The translations under genes were made by a program, and so were the position numbers. A stretch of DNA of 64,000 bases from JBDTSW01 sp963807385 (GTDB lineage Bacteria > Actinomycetota > Thermoleophilia > Solirubrobacterales > 70-9), in NCBI GenBank assembly GCA_963807385.1, contig CAWEBQ010000003.1, positions 806,001 to 870,000 on the forward strand, written 5' to 3'. The notes under the pieces are model-generated. The model saw only the letters and a program-made list of their open reading frames with translations. It was not told where the DNA came from and did no database searches. Shown here in pieces: positions 49,813 through 57,955 of the stretch. How positions within the stretch are numbered: position 1 is the stretch's first letter; each line of letters starts with the position of its first letter.

Positions 49813-50176
49813 GGGAGCCAGGGTCGGCATCCCCGTGTGGCTGGCGGCGAGAACCGCCGCGCCGATCATCTGGGTTTCCGCCCGAATCAATCGCGCAGAC
49901 GATGCAGGCGTTCGTGCCGATCTCGAGGTGCTCGACAAGCTGCTGGATGAGGTCGACAGGCTGATCGAGGAAGGAGTGCTCGGAGGCACCGATCTGAACG
50001 CCGCCGACTTTCAGATCGCAACCAGCGTACGCCTGCTCATGTGCTTCGACGATCTGCGACCGGCGATCGGGACGCGTCCGGCCGGTGTCCTCGCAATGCG
50101 GGTCTGCCCGCGATTTCCGGGAAAGGTCGGGGCGGTGCTTACGCCTACCGAGCGGCAGGCTGCGGGGATCTCATGA
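49778..50176 (+). pseudogene. glutathione S-transferase-like C-terminal fragment
   Basis: In the frame ending at 50174-50176 the translation reads RDRSGVRSFLEGARVGIPVWLA, then INRADDAGVRADLEVLDKLLDEVDRLIEEG and LNAADFQIATSVRLLMCFDDLRPAIG, the helical C-terminal domain of a GST. The thioredoxin-like N-terminal half is missing; the fragment is joined to a permease fragment. Confidence 0.7.
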
Positions 50177-50478
50177 CACTCTCGATCGCAGAGAAGGTTG
50201 CACTGGCAAGAGAGGCCTATGGCGAGGGACTAGGCAACGTCAGGGAGTGGAGGACACCGGAAGCATTCGACTGGCAGCACGAGGAGCCTGACGGCGAGTT
50301 CATCGAGAGTGGCGACCGCCTGCTCGTCGGTATTCGCTCTCGCGCCCGAGGACGTGGAAGCGAGATCGAGGTCGAGCAGTCGGTATTCCACGTCGTCACG
50401 TTCCGAGACGGAAAGGTGGCAAAGCTCGAGATCCACTTCGACAGGGCTTCGGCCACGAGGTCGTTGGAGGCGGGTTGA
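50173..50478 (+). CDS. short NTF2/SnoaL-like protein, possibly internally deleted
   Basis: The protein has 101 residues from the ATG at 50173, overlapping the GST fragment stop. KVALAREAYGEGLG resembles the first helix and GRGSEIEVEQSVFHVVTFRDGKVAKLEIHFD the last strands of SnoaL-like proteins, which are usually about 130 residues. About 30 residues between them appear missing. It may still fold, or be a remnant like its neighbours. Confidence 0.5.
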   Translation: MTLSIAEKVALAREAYGEGLGNVREWRTPEAFDWQHEEPDGEFIESGDRLLVGIRSRARGRGSEIEVEQSVFHVVTFRDGKVAKLEIHFDRASATRSLEAG

Positions 50479-50497
50479 TGCGCAGCGCCTGAGGGCG

Positions 50498-50542
50498 CAC
50501 TTCTTCACACGCGAGGTCGTTGGTTCGAACCAGCCGAGTCCA
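50498..50542 (+). other. degenerate 3' half of a tRNA, tRNA-Val(CAC)-like
   Basis: CTTCTTCACACGCGAGGTC followed by GTTGGTTCGAACCAGCCGAGTCCA resembles the anticodon loop (TTCACAC), variable loop and T-arm of a tRNA-Val. The T-stem does not pair properly and the 5' half is absent. It looks like a decayed insertion-site copy near the right end of the accessory region. Confidence 0.4.
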
Positions 50543-50611
50543 TCTCCTACTGAGGGCGGACCCCCGAGCAGAGATCACGTGCTCGGGCCGGCTAGAACCT
50601 CATGACCTGCC

Positions 50612-51385
50612 CTAGCGAGGCAGCGCGGAAAAGAAGTCGGCGACAAGTTCGCTGAAGACCGGCGCGGCAAAGACGTGCGCGACATGGAGCTGGTCGGGGA
50701 TTGTTGCGTGGTGTCCTCGGGTAAAGGCTGCCTCCAGCTCGTCGAATCCGTCGAGATAAAACGGGCTCTCGGTCCTCCCGCCCCGCAGGAACAGTGTCGG
50801 CACGTCGATAGGCCCCGTTGGATGCGTCCAAACGGCACATGCACGCAGCTCGCGCGGCAAGCTGGGCACCGCGCCGAGCAGGGTGGGCCACGCCGCAGAG
50901 GTTTGGATCGCCTCCAACTGCTGCTCAGACGTACCGGCCACTGCCAAGAACCCTCTCAGCGCGAGAGCGAGGTCACCTCGCGCGATTAGATCGTCGAGGG
51001 CTTCGAGAGCCCGGTCATCCGCGCCGATCGGGGGTTCGTAAAGAACGAGACCACGCAACGAATCGGCCTTGGCTGCGGCCCGGACCGAGCACATCGCCCC
51101 ATAGGAATGACCGACAAGCAGCTCGGCACCGACCGCTTCGAGCACTGCGAGGACGTCCTCGCCCTCGCGGTCGATCGAGTAGTGGCTGCCATCGCCGCTT
51201 TGGCCCCTCCCCCGCCTGTCCATCGTTACCACCGTAAAGCGGTCGCGCAGGAGAGAACGCACGAGGATCCAGTCGGCACTCGTGGTCGCGCTCCCGTGCA
51301 CCAGCAGAATCGGGTCGCCAGCGCCGGCCGCTCGGTAGGCAATCCGCGTTCCGTCCGCTGAGTCGGCGTGCCGAACCGCGGTCAT
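50612..51385 (-). CDS. alpha/beta hydrolase
   Basis: The protein has 257 residues. Oxyanion region ILLVHGSATTSADW, nucleophile elbow GHSYGAM (Ser), MDRRGRGQSGDG, a late Asp region (VPTLFLRGGRTESPF) and His in HVAHVFAAP fit the alpha/beta hydrolase fold. It has no signal peptide, so it is cytoplasmic. Substrate unknown. It is divergent from the methyltransferase gene across 63 bp. Confidence 0.88.
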   Translation of the reverse strand: MTAVRHADSADGTRIAYRAAGAGDPILLVHGSATTSADWILVRSLLRDRFTVVTMDRRGRGQSGDGSHYSIDREGEDVLAVLEAVGAELLVGHSYGAMCSVRAAAKADSLRGLVLYEPPIGADDRALEALDDLIARGDLALALRGFLAVAGTSEQQLEAIQTSAAWPTLLGAVPSLPRELRACAVWTHPTGPIDVPTLFLRGGRTESPFYLDGFDELEAAFTRGHHATIPDQLHVAHVFAAPVFSELVADFFSALPR

Positions 51386-51448
51386 CGGAAAAAAGACTAT
51401 TCGCGTTAGGATCAGGACTGCTCAACTCGGATCAAAATTGGGGAACCG

Positions 51449-52255
51449 ATGAATGCGAACAAGGCATTGTGGGAGAGGGGCGACTTCACCCGCATCGCGG
51501 AGTGCATGCGAGAGAGCGGAGAGGCCCTCGTTGGGAAGTTGGGCATCACCGACGGGCTCCAGGTGCTCGACCTCGGCTGCGGCGACGGGACCACCGCGAT
51601 CCCGGCGGCTCAGCAGGGCGCCGACGTTCTGGGCGTCGACATCGCCGCCAACCTCGTTGAGGCGGGCAACGTCCGTGCCCAGGCCCTCGACCTGACCAAC
51701 TGCAGGTTCCAGGAAGGCGATGCGTCGGATCTGGACGAGCTCGATGACGGGCAGTTCGAGCTCGTCATCAGCATCTTCGGGGCGATGTTCGCTCCGAAAC
51801 CGGTTGACGTAGCCAGGGAGATGGTCCGGGTGACCAGGCCCGGCGGCCGGATCGTGATGGGGAACTGGATACCAAACGACCCGACCTTGGTGGCCCAGAT
51901 CCTGAAGATCAGCGCCTCCTATTCGCCCCCGCCTCCGGAAGGCTTCGTCAGCCCGATGACCTGGGGCGTGGAGGACGATGTGATCGAGCGGTTCACGTCG
52001 GCCGGAGTCCCCGAGGAGCGGATCTCGTTCGAAAGGGACGCCTGGGCGTTCACCTATGCGGGCGCGCCGTCGGAACTGCTGGCCACCTTCAGGAGCTACT
52101 ACGGGCCGACCATGAACGCGTTCGAGGCCGCGGCAGCGAACGGCCGCGAGGCTGACCTCCAGGCTGAGCTGGACACCCTGTTCCGCGAACAGAACACAAG
52201 CGCGGACGCCACCTCGATCCCGGCGACCTACCTGCGGGTGACGGTCGAGCGGTAG
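51449..52255 (+). CDS. class I SAM-dependent methyltransferase
   Basis: The protein has 268 residues. SAM-binding motif I VLDLGCGDGTTAIPAA, acidic VDIAANLV, FQEGDASDLDEL and post-I LVISIFGAMFAPKP define a ubiquinone/menaquinone-type methyltransferase fold. MVRVTRPGGRIVMGNWIP follows. The substrate is not evident. ATG at 51449 follows GGGG. It converges with the PLP decarboxylase 6 bp away. Confidence 0.9.
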   Translation: MNANKALWERGDFTRIAECMRESGEALVGKLGITDGLQVLDLGCGDGTTAIPAAQQGADVLGVDIAANLVEAGNVRAQALDLTNCRFQEGDASDLDELDDGQFELVISIFGAMFAPKPVDVAREMVRVTRPGGRIVMGNWIPNDPTLVAQILKISASYSPPPPEGFVSPMTWGVEDDVIERFTSAGVPEERISFERDAWAFTYAGAPSELLATFRSYYGPTMNAFEAAAANGREADLQAELDTLFREQNTSADATSIPATYLRVTVER

Positions 52256-52261
52256 GGCGGC

Positions 52262-53566
52262 TCACCGGGTCGCATTCTTCACCGCGAGAATCGCATCCGC
52301 GGAGCGGTCGATGTCCACCGTTGTGCTCTGCCAACCGACCACCGAGACGCGCATAACCGCCTTTCCCTGAAACGTGCTTGCGCTGAGCCAGCACGTTCCC
52401 TCCTTCTGGACTCCCTCGACCACTGCGTTGGTCGTCTCGTCGTCGTCATCGAAGCGGACGAGGACCTGGTTGAGGACGACTTCGTTGAGCACCTCGACAC
52501 CGTCTTCAGCGCCGAGGCGCTGCGCCATCTGGGCTGCAAGCTCGCACGAGTCGTCGATCAGGCTGGTGACTCCGGATCGTCCCAAGGCGCGAAGCGCCGC
52601 ATACACGGGAACACCCCGAGCCCGTCGTGAGAACTCCGGCGTCCAGTCCAGCCCCCAGGGAACCTCATCGGCATGGGCCGGTATGTAGGCCGAAGTCGAT
52701 GTCATCGCAGCCTTATGGGCCGAGGGATCCGCCACCACGGCGATCCCGCAGTCATACGGAACGTTCAGCCACTTGTGCGCATCCGTAGCCCAGGAGTCGG
52801 CCCGATCGAACCCGTTCAGCAGCCCGCGTCGGCGCGGGCTGGCCGCAGCCCACAGCCCGAATGCCCCGTCGACGTGACACCACGCCCCGCGAGCCTTGCA
52901 CAGATCGGCGATCTCGCCGATGGGGTCGAAGGCTCCGGTGTTGATCTCCCCAGCCTGCGTGCAAACGATGGTCGGCCCATCGTGGTCGGCGAGGGCGCGC
53001 TCAAGCTCGCCGGTCAGCATTCGCCCTTGGTCGTCACTCGGCACCAGGCGAAGCTGCTCACCGCCCAGGCCCAGAAAGCGACAGGCAACCATGATCGTCA
53101 CGTGTGCCTGCTCGCCAGCGATGATGCGCACCTCCGGAGCGCCGCGAAGGCCATCGGCCTCGACGTCCCAGCCTCGTTCGGCCAGGACTGCGTGCCGCGC
53201 CGCGGCGAGACAGGCGAAATGGGCCATCTGGCAACCGGTGACGAAACCGAGGCTCGATGCGGGAGGGACCCCGAGGAGCTCCTTCACCCACCCTGCGGCA
53301 GCCTCCTCGGCGACGGAAAGGGCGGGCGCAGGGACGTAAGCGCCTGCGTTCTGGTCCCAGGCTGAGACCAGCCAGTCGGCAGCGATGGCTACCGGCAGCG
53401 TGCCGCCGATGACGAAGCCGAAATAGCGTGGCCCCCCTGAGGCGATTAGTCCACCCTCGACGTCGCGTGCGAGATCCGCGATCACCTCACGGGGATCCTC
53501 CCCCTGCTCGGCCAGCGGCCGGGCGAGTCGCGAGCGCAACTCTCCGATGCCTACGTCTGCCCCCAC
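52262..53566 (-). CDS. PLP-dependent group II decarboxylase-like enzyme
   Basis: The protein has 434 residues as drawn. Family motifs: AEEAAAGWVKELLG, SLGFVTGCQMAHFACLAAARH, CKARGAWCHVDGAFG and the PLP Lys in TDAHKWLNVPYDCG. It resembles aromatic-L-amino-acid or glutamate decarboxylases; the substrate cannot be assigned. The frame remains open about 84 bp further upstream (to near 53650) and encodes family-like EVLDDAARLASRYAESL, but that stretch has no ATG, GTG or TTG. The true start may be non-standard or the 5' end may be damaged. The start shown is the first usual codon. Confidence 0.82.
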   Translation of the reverse strand: MGADVGIGELRSRLARPLAEQGEDPREVIADLARDVEGGLIASGGPRYFGFVIGGTLPVAIAADWLVSAWDQNAGAYVPAPALSVAEEAAAGWVKELLGVPPASSLGFVTGCQMAHFACLAAARHAVLAERGWDVEADGLRGAPEVRIIAGEQAHVTIMVACRFLGLGGEQLRLVPSDDQGRMLTGELERALADHDGPTIVCTQAGEINTGAFDPIGEIADLCKARGAWCHVDGAFGLWAAASPRRRGLLNGFDRADSWATDAHKWLNVPYDCGIAVVADPSAHKAAMTSTSAYIPAHADEVPWGLDWTPEFSRRARGVPVYAALRALGRSGVTSLIDDSCELAAQMAQRLGAEDGVEVLNEVVLNQVLVRFDDDDETTNAVVEGVQKEGTCWLSASTFQGKAVMRVSVVGWQSTTVDIDRSADAILAVKNATR

Positions 53567-53692
53567 CGGGCGGGACGCGAGGCTCTCGGCATACCGGCTC
53601 GCGAGACGAGCTGCGTCGTCCAGAACTTCGTATCCCTGTCCGATCCGCGAACTCTAACCGCATCGCCTGTGCGCACAGGCGCGATTGACGTC

Positions 53693-54592
53693 CTACATAC
53701 AGATCGCGAAGGTTGTCATCGTCAAGACATCACCCGTGTCGTCGTTGTTGGCGCCACCTGCCCACGCGTCATCTGGAGCAGGGTTCGGATCGGTCCCCAG
53801 GTCGAACGGGAACGTGCCGGAAACCTCGATCCCGAAGACGTCGCTGCCGCTTGGCCGGTTGAGCCCGACGCCACCCCCGGTCACCCGGGTGCCCTTTGGG
53901 CAGGGCACGAGGCCGGCGCCTTGCGTGAGGTCGGGCAGCCGCACCGTGTTTGACCGGTACGCGTAGGAGCCCTTCCTGCAGATCGCGAAGACATCCATTG
54001 CCTTATCCCCGCCCGAGCGGTTCGTCGCGCGTCCGAACCACCCGTCGTCCGGCTTCGAGTCGCGGTCACCGTTATCGATCGGCCTCGTCGAGGAGACCTC
54101 GAGCGAGACATTGCCCCCGGAAACAGCCACGCCGCCCCCGGTGACCTTGGTTTTCGCCGGACACGTCGCCGTCGCCGTCGCCGTGCCCAGATGAGGTAAC
54201 GGTTTGTTGGTCGACGGGCGCTTGAAGGTGCCCGACGCACAGATCACATGAACCGTCAGTTCCTCGAGCGCCGGCGAGCTGTTGCCAGCGCTTCCGGACC
54301 AACCGTCATCGGGAGACAGGTCGAGATCCAGATCGACCGGCAGGGTTGACGACAGTTCAACATCCTCGCTGAGAGCCGACGTCTGGACACCGCCGCCGGT
54401 CACATCGGTTCCGTCGGGGCAGAAGACTTCGAGCGGCGGACTTTGGTCGTTCGGCAGGGGCTGGGTATCGCTTCGGTATTTGAGGGCGGCTGCCGGCTGG
54501 GCCGCCAGGACGAAGACCGCGAGCCCCGCCACTCCAGCGAGCAGTCCGGAGACGCCAAAACCGGTGTTACACCCGGAACCAAGCCTCACCAT
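53693..54592 (-). CDS. secreted protein with three tandem Cys-VTGGGV repeats
   Basis: The protein has 299 residues with a signal-like hydrophobic N-terminus (GLLAGVAGLAVFVLAAQPAAA). The rest is three repeats of about 85 residues. Each has CPxGTxVTGGGV (CPDGTDVTGGGV, CPAKTKVTGGGV, CPKGTRVTGGGV), a PDDGW or PDDAW segment followed by Asn, and a closing V-x-x-ICxxG/ICM. Two Cys per repeat could form one disulfide each. The single-repeat protein at 47308 shares the pattern. Function unknown; secreted structural or adhesive role is a guess. Confidence 0.8.
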   Translation of the reverse strand: MVRLGSGCNTGFGVSGLLAGVAGLAVFVLAAQPAAALKYRSDTQPLPNDQSPPLEVFCPDGTDVTGGGVQTSALSEDVELSSTLPVDLDLDLSPDDGWSGSAGNSSPALEELTVHVICASGTFKRPSTNKPLPHLGTATATATCPAKTKVTGGGVAVSGGNVSLEVSSTRPIDNGDRDSKPDDGWFGRATNRSGGDKAMDVFAICRKGSYAYRSNTVRLPDLTQGAGLVPCPKGTRVTGGGVGLNRPSGSDVFGIEVSGTFPFDLGTDPNPAPDDAWAGGANNDDTGDVLTMTTFAICM

Positions 54593-54701
54593 GAACCCCC
54601 TTTATCGGTGGCAGCCGGGATCATCGGTAAGCGCAAGTGCCCTGAGCCCGACTCTCGCCGTCAAGGCTACCGCGTCGCTAGTTTCAACGTAGGCTGGCGC
54701 C

Positions 54702-55673
54702 ATGCGCCGGGGCCTCGCCTTCCTCACGATCGCAGCCGGCGTCGGGCTCCTCGCGTTTCCGGTGACGTACTCGATGTTCGGACGCACGGCCGATGCCGAG
54801 CGCATCCTCGACCGCTTCGAGTTCCTCGCGCTTGACAACAACCCCGCTCGCTACCTCGACGAGGCCGAGATCACGCGCAGCGGCAGCTCCGAGCTGGTCG
54901 AAACCGCCCTCCCCGGGCTGGCCGCCGACGCCGGCCTGCGCGAGCGCGAGTTCGAGGCGCTGGTCGAGTCGCGCTTCCCGGCCCTGACCGCCGCACGGGA
55001 GGAGATCCCCCAGGCCACGGACTTCTCGGTCCGCTACTCCGAACAGCTCGCTGCCGTCGAGGACAAGTTCCAGTCGGTATACGACATCCCGACCAGCGCC
55101 CTTCCACTGACCGCCACCCCTTGGCTGTTCTTGCTGGCGGGGGCGCTCTGTCTAGTTGCCGGGCTGATCGCCCTTCGGACCGGCACCCGCGCCTCGACGA
55201 TCTCGATCCTGGGGATTGGGGTGGCGATGATGATCGGCCCGCTGGCGCTGGGGGCGGCCACCAAGGCGACCGATGGTGAGGACGTCAAGGACTTCGCCAG
55301 CCGCGGCCTCACGGAGGAGGCGGCCGACGCAGCCCAGCAGGCCAGTGCCGCCCTCGACGCTCTGTACCTCGAGACGAACGAGGAGACGGTCCCCTATCTC
55401 GCCCGCCCGCTGGGGGTGCCGCCCGCCCAGGAGCTGAGCCGACGGGGCTATCCAGCCGCGGGGGAGTTCCTCGCCCGGTGGGATGTGATCGGCCCCCGTC
55501 TCTCCCGTCTCGCCGATGCCGTCTCCGCCAGCGTCGAAGAGTTCAAGTCCGCGAAGGTGATGCCGATCGCCCTCCCCATGTGGCTGCTTTTGGCCGCTGG
55601 CGCGACGATCAGCGTCGGCGCCGGCGTCGCCTTGCTGCGCGACCGGCCAGACCAGCTCCACCTCGGGTCGTAA
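54702..55673 (+). CDS. membrane protein of unknown function
   Basis: The protein has 323 residues. About four spans: one at the N-terminus (GLAFLTIAAGVGLLAFPVTY), two central (PWLFLLAGALCLVAGLIAL, ISILGIGVAMMIGPLALGAA) and one C-terminal (IALPMWLLLAAGATISVGAGVALL). Two extracytoplasmic helical domains, rich in Ala and Glu, lie between them and resemble each other loosely, suggesting an internal duplication. No named family recognised. Confidence 0.72.
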   Translation: MRRGLAFLTIAAGVGLLAFPVTYSMFGRTADAERILDRFEFLALDNNPARYLDEAEITRSGSSELVETALPGLAADAGLREREFEALVESRFPALTAAREEIPQATDFSVRYSEQLAAVEDKFQSVYDIPTSALPLTATPWLFLLAGALCLVAGLIALRTGTRASTISILGIGVAMMIGPLALGAATKATDGEDVKDFASRGLTEEAADAAQQASAALDALYLETNEETVPYLARPLGVPPAQELSRRGYPAAGEFLARWDVIGPRLSRLADAVSASVEEFKSAKVMPIALPMWLLLAAGATISVGAGVALLRDRPDQLHLGS

Positions 55674-55752
55674 CACCCGAGACTCGTGCGCCGTGGCCGG
55701 CGGCTTCGAGGCTGCGGAGAAGCATTCCGGAGATCGTCGGTAGGTTGCGTAT

Positions 55753-56577
55753 GTGCCACAGGTGATCGCGGATAGCGTCGGCGGAATCGCCTACCGAAAG
55801 GCGGAGCCCTCAAACGAATCGGAGCGTTGCCCGGTTCTGTGTGTCCACGGGTGGCCGCAGAGCTCATACATGTGGCGGCACCTGCTCCCGGCGCTCGCGT
55901 CGTCAGGCCACCGAGCGTTGGCGCCCGATCTCGCCGGCTTCGGCGACACGCCGCCGGACTCCCCCGGGACTCTCGAGCGCCAGGTAGCTGTTGTTGAGAG
56001 CTTTCGCCGGCAGATGGGGCTCGACCGGGTGGCGCTGGTGGTCCACGACACGGGCGGAGTGATCGGCCTGCGCTGGGCATGCGAGCACCCGGATGCCGTC
56101 ACCGGCCTGGTGATCTCCAACACAGGGTTCTTTCCCGATATCGAGTGGGTCTCGATTGCCAAGACCATGCGTACCCCCATCCAGGGGGAGGCGCTCGTGA
56201 ACAGCCTCTCCCGCGAGGGGTTCTCGGCGATGCTCGAGGAGGCCGCCAGCGGGTTCGACCAGCATGCGATCGAGGAGTACTGGAAGGCCTTCTCCACCCC
56301 GGCCGGCCGCCGTGGCATGCTCGAGCTGTATCGCTCCTTCGACCTCGATGAGCTCAAGCCCTATCACCGAAAGCTCGCCGAACTCGGGGTACCGACCTTG
56401 ATCTTGTGGGGACAGCGAGATGAGTTTCTGCCCCTCGATTACGCCTCCCGCTTCGCGCGGGAGATACCAGGTTCGAAGCTCGTGCTGCTCGAGGAGGTGC
56501 GCCACTTCCTCTATGAAGATGAGCCTGAGCGCTGCGCCCAAGAGGTGATCGCATTCCTTCGGCAAGCAGCTATCTGA
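55753..56577 (+). CDS. alpha/beta hydrolase, haloalkane dehalogenase/epoxide hydrolase type
   Basis: The protein has 274 residues with a GTG start. LCVHGWPQSSYMWRHLLP gives the oxyanion HGxP motif; the nucleophile is Asp in VVHDTGGVIGL rather than Ser. PTLILWGQRDEFLPLDYA and EVRHFLYEDEPE supply the later acid and His. An Asp nucleophile with HGWP is typical of haloalkane dehalogenases and epoxide hydrolases. Actual substrate unknown. Confidence 0.87.
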   Translation: MPQVIADSVGGIAYRKAEPSNESERCPVLCVHGWPQSSYMWRHLLPALASSGHRALAPDLAGFGDTPPDSPGTLERQVAVVESFRRQMGLDRVALVVHDTGGVIGLRWACEHPDAVTGLVISNTGFFPDIEWVSIAKTMRTPIQGEALVNSLSREGFSAMLEEAASGFDQHAIEEYWKAFSTPAGRRGMLELYRSFDLDELKPYHRKLAELGVPTLILWGQRDEFLPLDYASRFAREIPGSKLVLLEEVRHFLYEDEPERCAQEVIAFLRQAAI

Positions 56578-56656
56578 GTGGGACTACCAAGCCACCGAGT
56601 CCGCCTGTAGGCGTGTGAGCTCGCGGTGGCTCTATCGGTCTCCCTCGGCCTCATTC

Positions 56657-56895
56657 CTACACAATCCGGGGTACGACCTCGGCGGCCACGAGCTCGATCT
56701 GGCGGGCCTCTTCTCCCAGCGGCCAGAGAAATACCCGCTGACATCCGGCGCCCGCGAGAAGACAAAGTGGTCGTTCGCGGACACCGCCGCAAAGCCGCAA
56801 TCGCGAGCCGCGTCCACCGTGGCTTGCACCCGGGCGAGCGACAGCTCTCGTCGCCGAGCTGCATCAGAGGCAAATGCACGCCGAGCGCTCCATCA
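56657..56895 (-). pseudogene. LLM-class (luciferase-like) oxidoreductase remnant, internal deletion
   Basis: Minus-strand pieces in different frames give an N-terminus (ALGVHLPLMQLGDE, then ATVDAARDCGFAAVSANDHFVFSR) joined to a C-terminus (FLWPLGEEARQIELVAAEVVPRIV, stop at 56657-56659). These are the two ends of a flavin- or F420-dependent luciferase-like oxidoreductase of about 280-300 residues. Most of the middle is missing and at least one frameshift is present. The rest of the 56578-56966 gap shows nothing else. Confidence 0.75.
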
Positions 56896-56966
56896 CGTCG
56901 CCCGCCCGTGCCGGGGGAGTGCTCCCTCGGCATCTCCCGGGCCAATCAACGTCACGCGCTGTCCGC

Positions 56967-57368
56967 TCACGCCGGTTCCGGGATGCCGAGATCCTCGAGC
57001 GCGTCCTCGCGCTCCTGGTACATCGTTATGCGCTGGATCTTCCCCTCGCGGACGGTCCAGGCCATGGTGGGACGGGCCTCCACCTCGATTCCAGAGCGGC
57101 CTCGGGCCCGCAGCGACTGCGGGACGACGGTCACGTCGTCCGCCTCGATGAACTCCTCCAGCACGAATTCAACTGACTCCCAGCTGTCGAAAAAGTCCTC
57201 CAGGAACCCGCGCACCTCCTCGATTCCGTAGCGCCCCTGGAACGGGCCGGTCGCCCGGGACATGTCGAGCTCGAAGGCCGGGGAGAGGGTCGCGAGCACC
57301 GCGTCCCAGTCCTTTCGGTTGCCGGCGGCGGTCGAATCCCTGATCAACTGGACGTTCTCGGCGCTCAT
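56967..57368 (-). CDS. SnoaL-like / NTF2-fold protein
   Basis: The protein has 133 residues. SAENVQLIRDSTAAGNRKDWDAVLATLSPAFEL opens the fold; MAWTVREGKIQRITMYQEREDALEDLG is the standard last strand and C-terminal helix of SnoaL-like proteins in actinobacteria. ATG at 57368. No catalytic assignment possible. Its start lies 15 bp from the 216-bp repeat. Confidence 0.82.
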   Translation of the reverse strand: MSAENVQLIRDSTAAGNRKDWDAVLATLSPAFELDMSRATGPFQGRYGIEEVRGFLEDFFDSWESVEFVLEEFIEADDVTVVPQSLRARGRSGIEVEARPTMAWTVREGKIQRITMYQEREDALEDLGIPEPA

Positions 57369-57382
57369 CCCGCCCAGTATCC

Positions 57383-57598
57383 CCGAGGGGTGAAACCAAC
57401 CACCCCCCGAGGGGCCGACGTCGCCGCCATGGGCCCCTGGTAGGGAGCGGGGTTCGAGGCGATGCTTCTCCTACAGCAATCAACCGCCCGGTCAAGACCC
57501 GGGCAGATGGAGAAGAAATCAAATGAAGACCCGCACTCTCATCGCCACCGCCGCCGTCGCCCTGACGGGTGTGTTCGCCGGCGTCGCCCAGGCCGCGA
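57383..57598 (+). repeat. 216-bp exact direct repeat, left copy
   Basis: Identical base for base to 63785-64000, offset 6402 bp. It covers the whole 5' region (including hairpins GGGGTG/CACCCC and GCCCGG/CCGGGC) and the first 25 codons of the secreted-protein gene. The right copy is cut by the window edge, so the true repeat is longer. Confidence 0.97.
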
Positions 57599-57885
57599 CC
57601 CCGACCGAGGTCACGATCAAGGGCCAGGAGGGCGAGTACTACGGCTACGTCAAGAGCTCCAAGCAGAGCTGCGAGTCCGGCCGCCAGGTCAACGTCTACA
57701 AGATGCTCGGCCAGAGCCCGAGCCCCTCGACCGACAAGAAGATCGGCTCCGATACCTCCGCGCCCAACGGCCCGGACGGGATGTACAACATCGGCAACTC
57801 CGGCTTCAAGAAGGGCAAGTTCTACGCCCAGGTCAAGAAGAACGCCCAGTGTGGCGGCGACCTCAGCCCGGTGATCAGCCGCTAG
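57523..57885 (+). CDS. small secreted protein
   Basis: The protein has 120 residues. Clear signal peptide (KTRTLIATAAVALTGVFAGVAQA, cleavage after AQA). Mature part TEVTIKGQEGEYYGYVKSS, then CESGRQVNVYKMLG and a late Cys in NAQCGG; the two Cys may pair. Secreted proteins of this shape recur in Thermoleophilia, with no known function. ATG follows GGAGAAG. The 5' end is duplicated exactly at 63925, so a paralogue begins there. Confidence 0.82.
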   Translation: MKTRTLIATAAVALTGVFAGVAQAATPTEVTIKGQEGEYYGYVKSSKQSCESGRQVNVYKMLGQSPSPSTDKKIGSDTSAPNGPDGMYNIGNSGFKKGKFYAQVKKNAQCGGDLSPVISR

Positions 57886-57900
57886 CCACCGAAGTCAGCA

Positions 57901-57934
57901 CCTGCGGGGTCAGGCTTCAGCCTGACCCCGCAGG
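57901..57934. terminator. 34-bp palindrome between convergent genes
   Basis: Two perfect 16-bp arms (CCTGCGGGGTCAGGCT and its complement) around a 2-bp centre lie between the convergent secreted-protein and SRPBCC genes. It can form a strong hairpin in either transcript. There is no T-tract. A bidirectional terminator or a dispersed palindromic repeat is possible. Confidence 0.65.
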
Positions 57935-57955
57935 GTGTTGAGGCACGCGCGTCTC

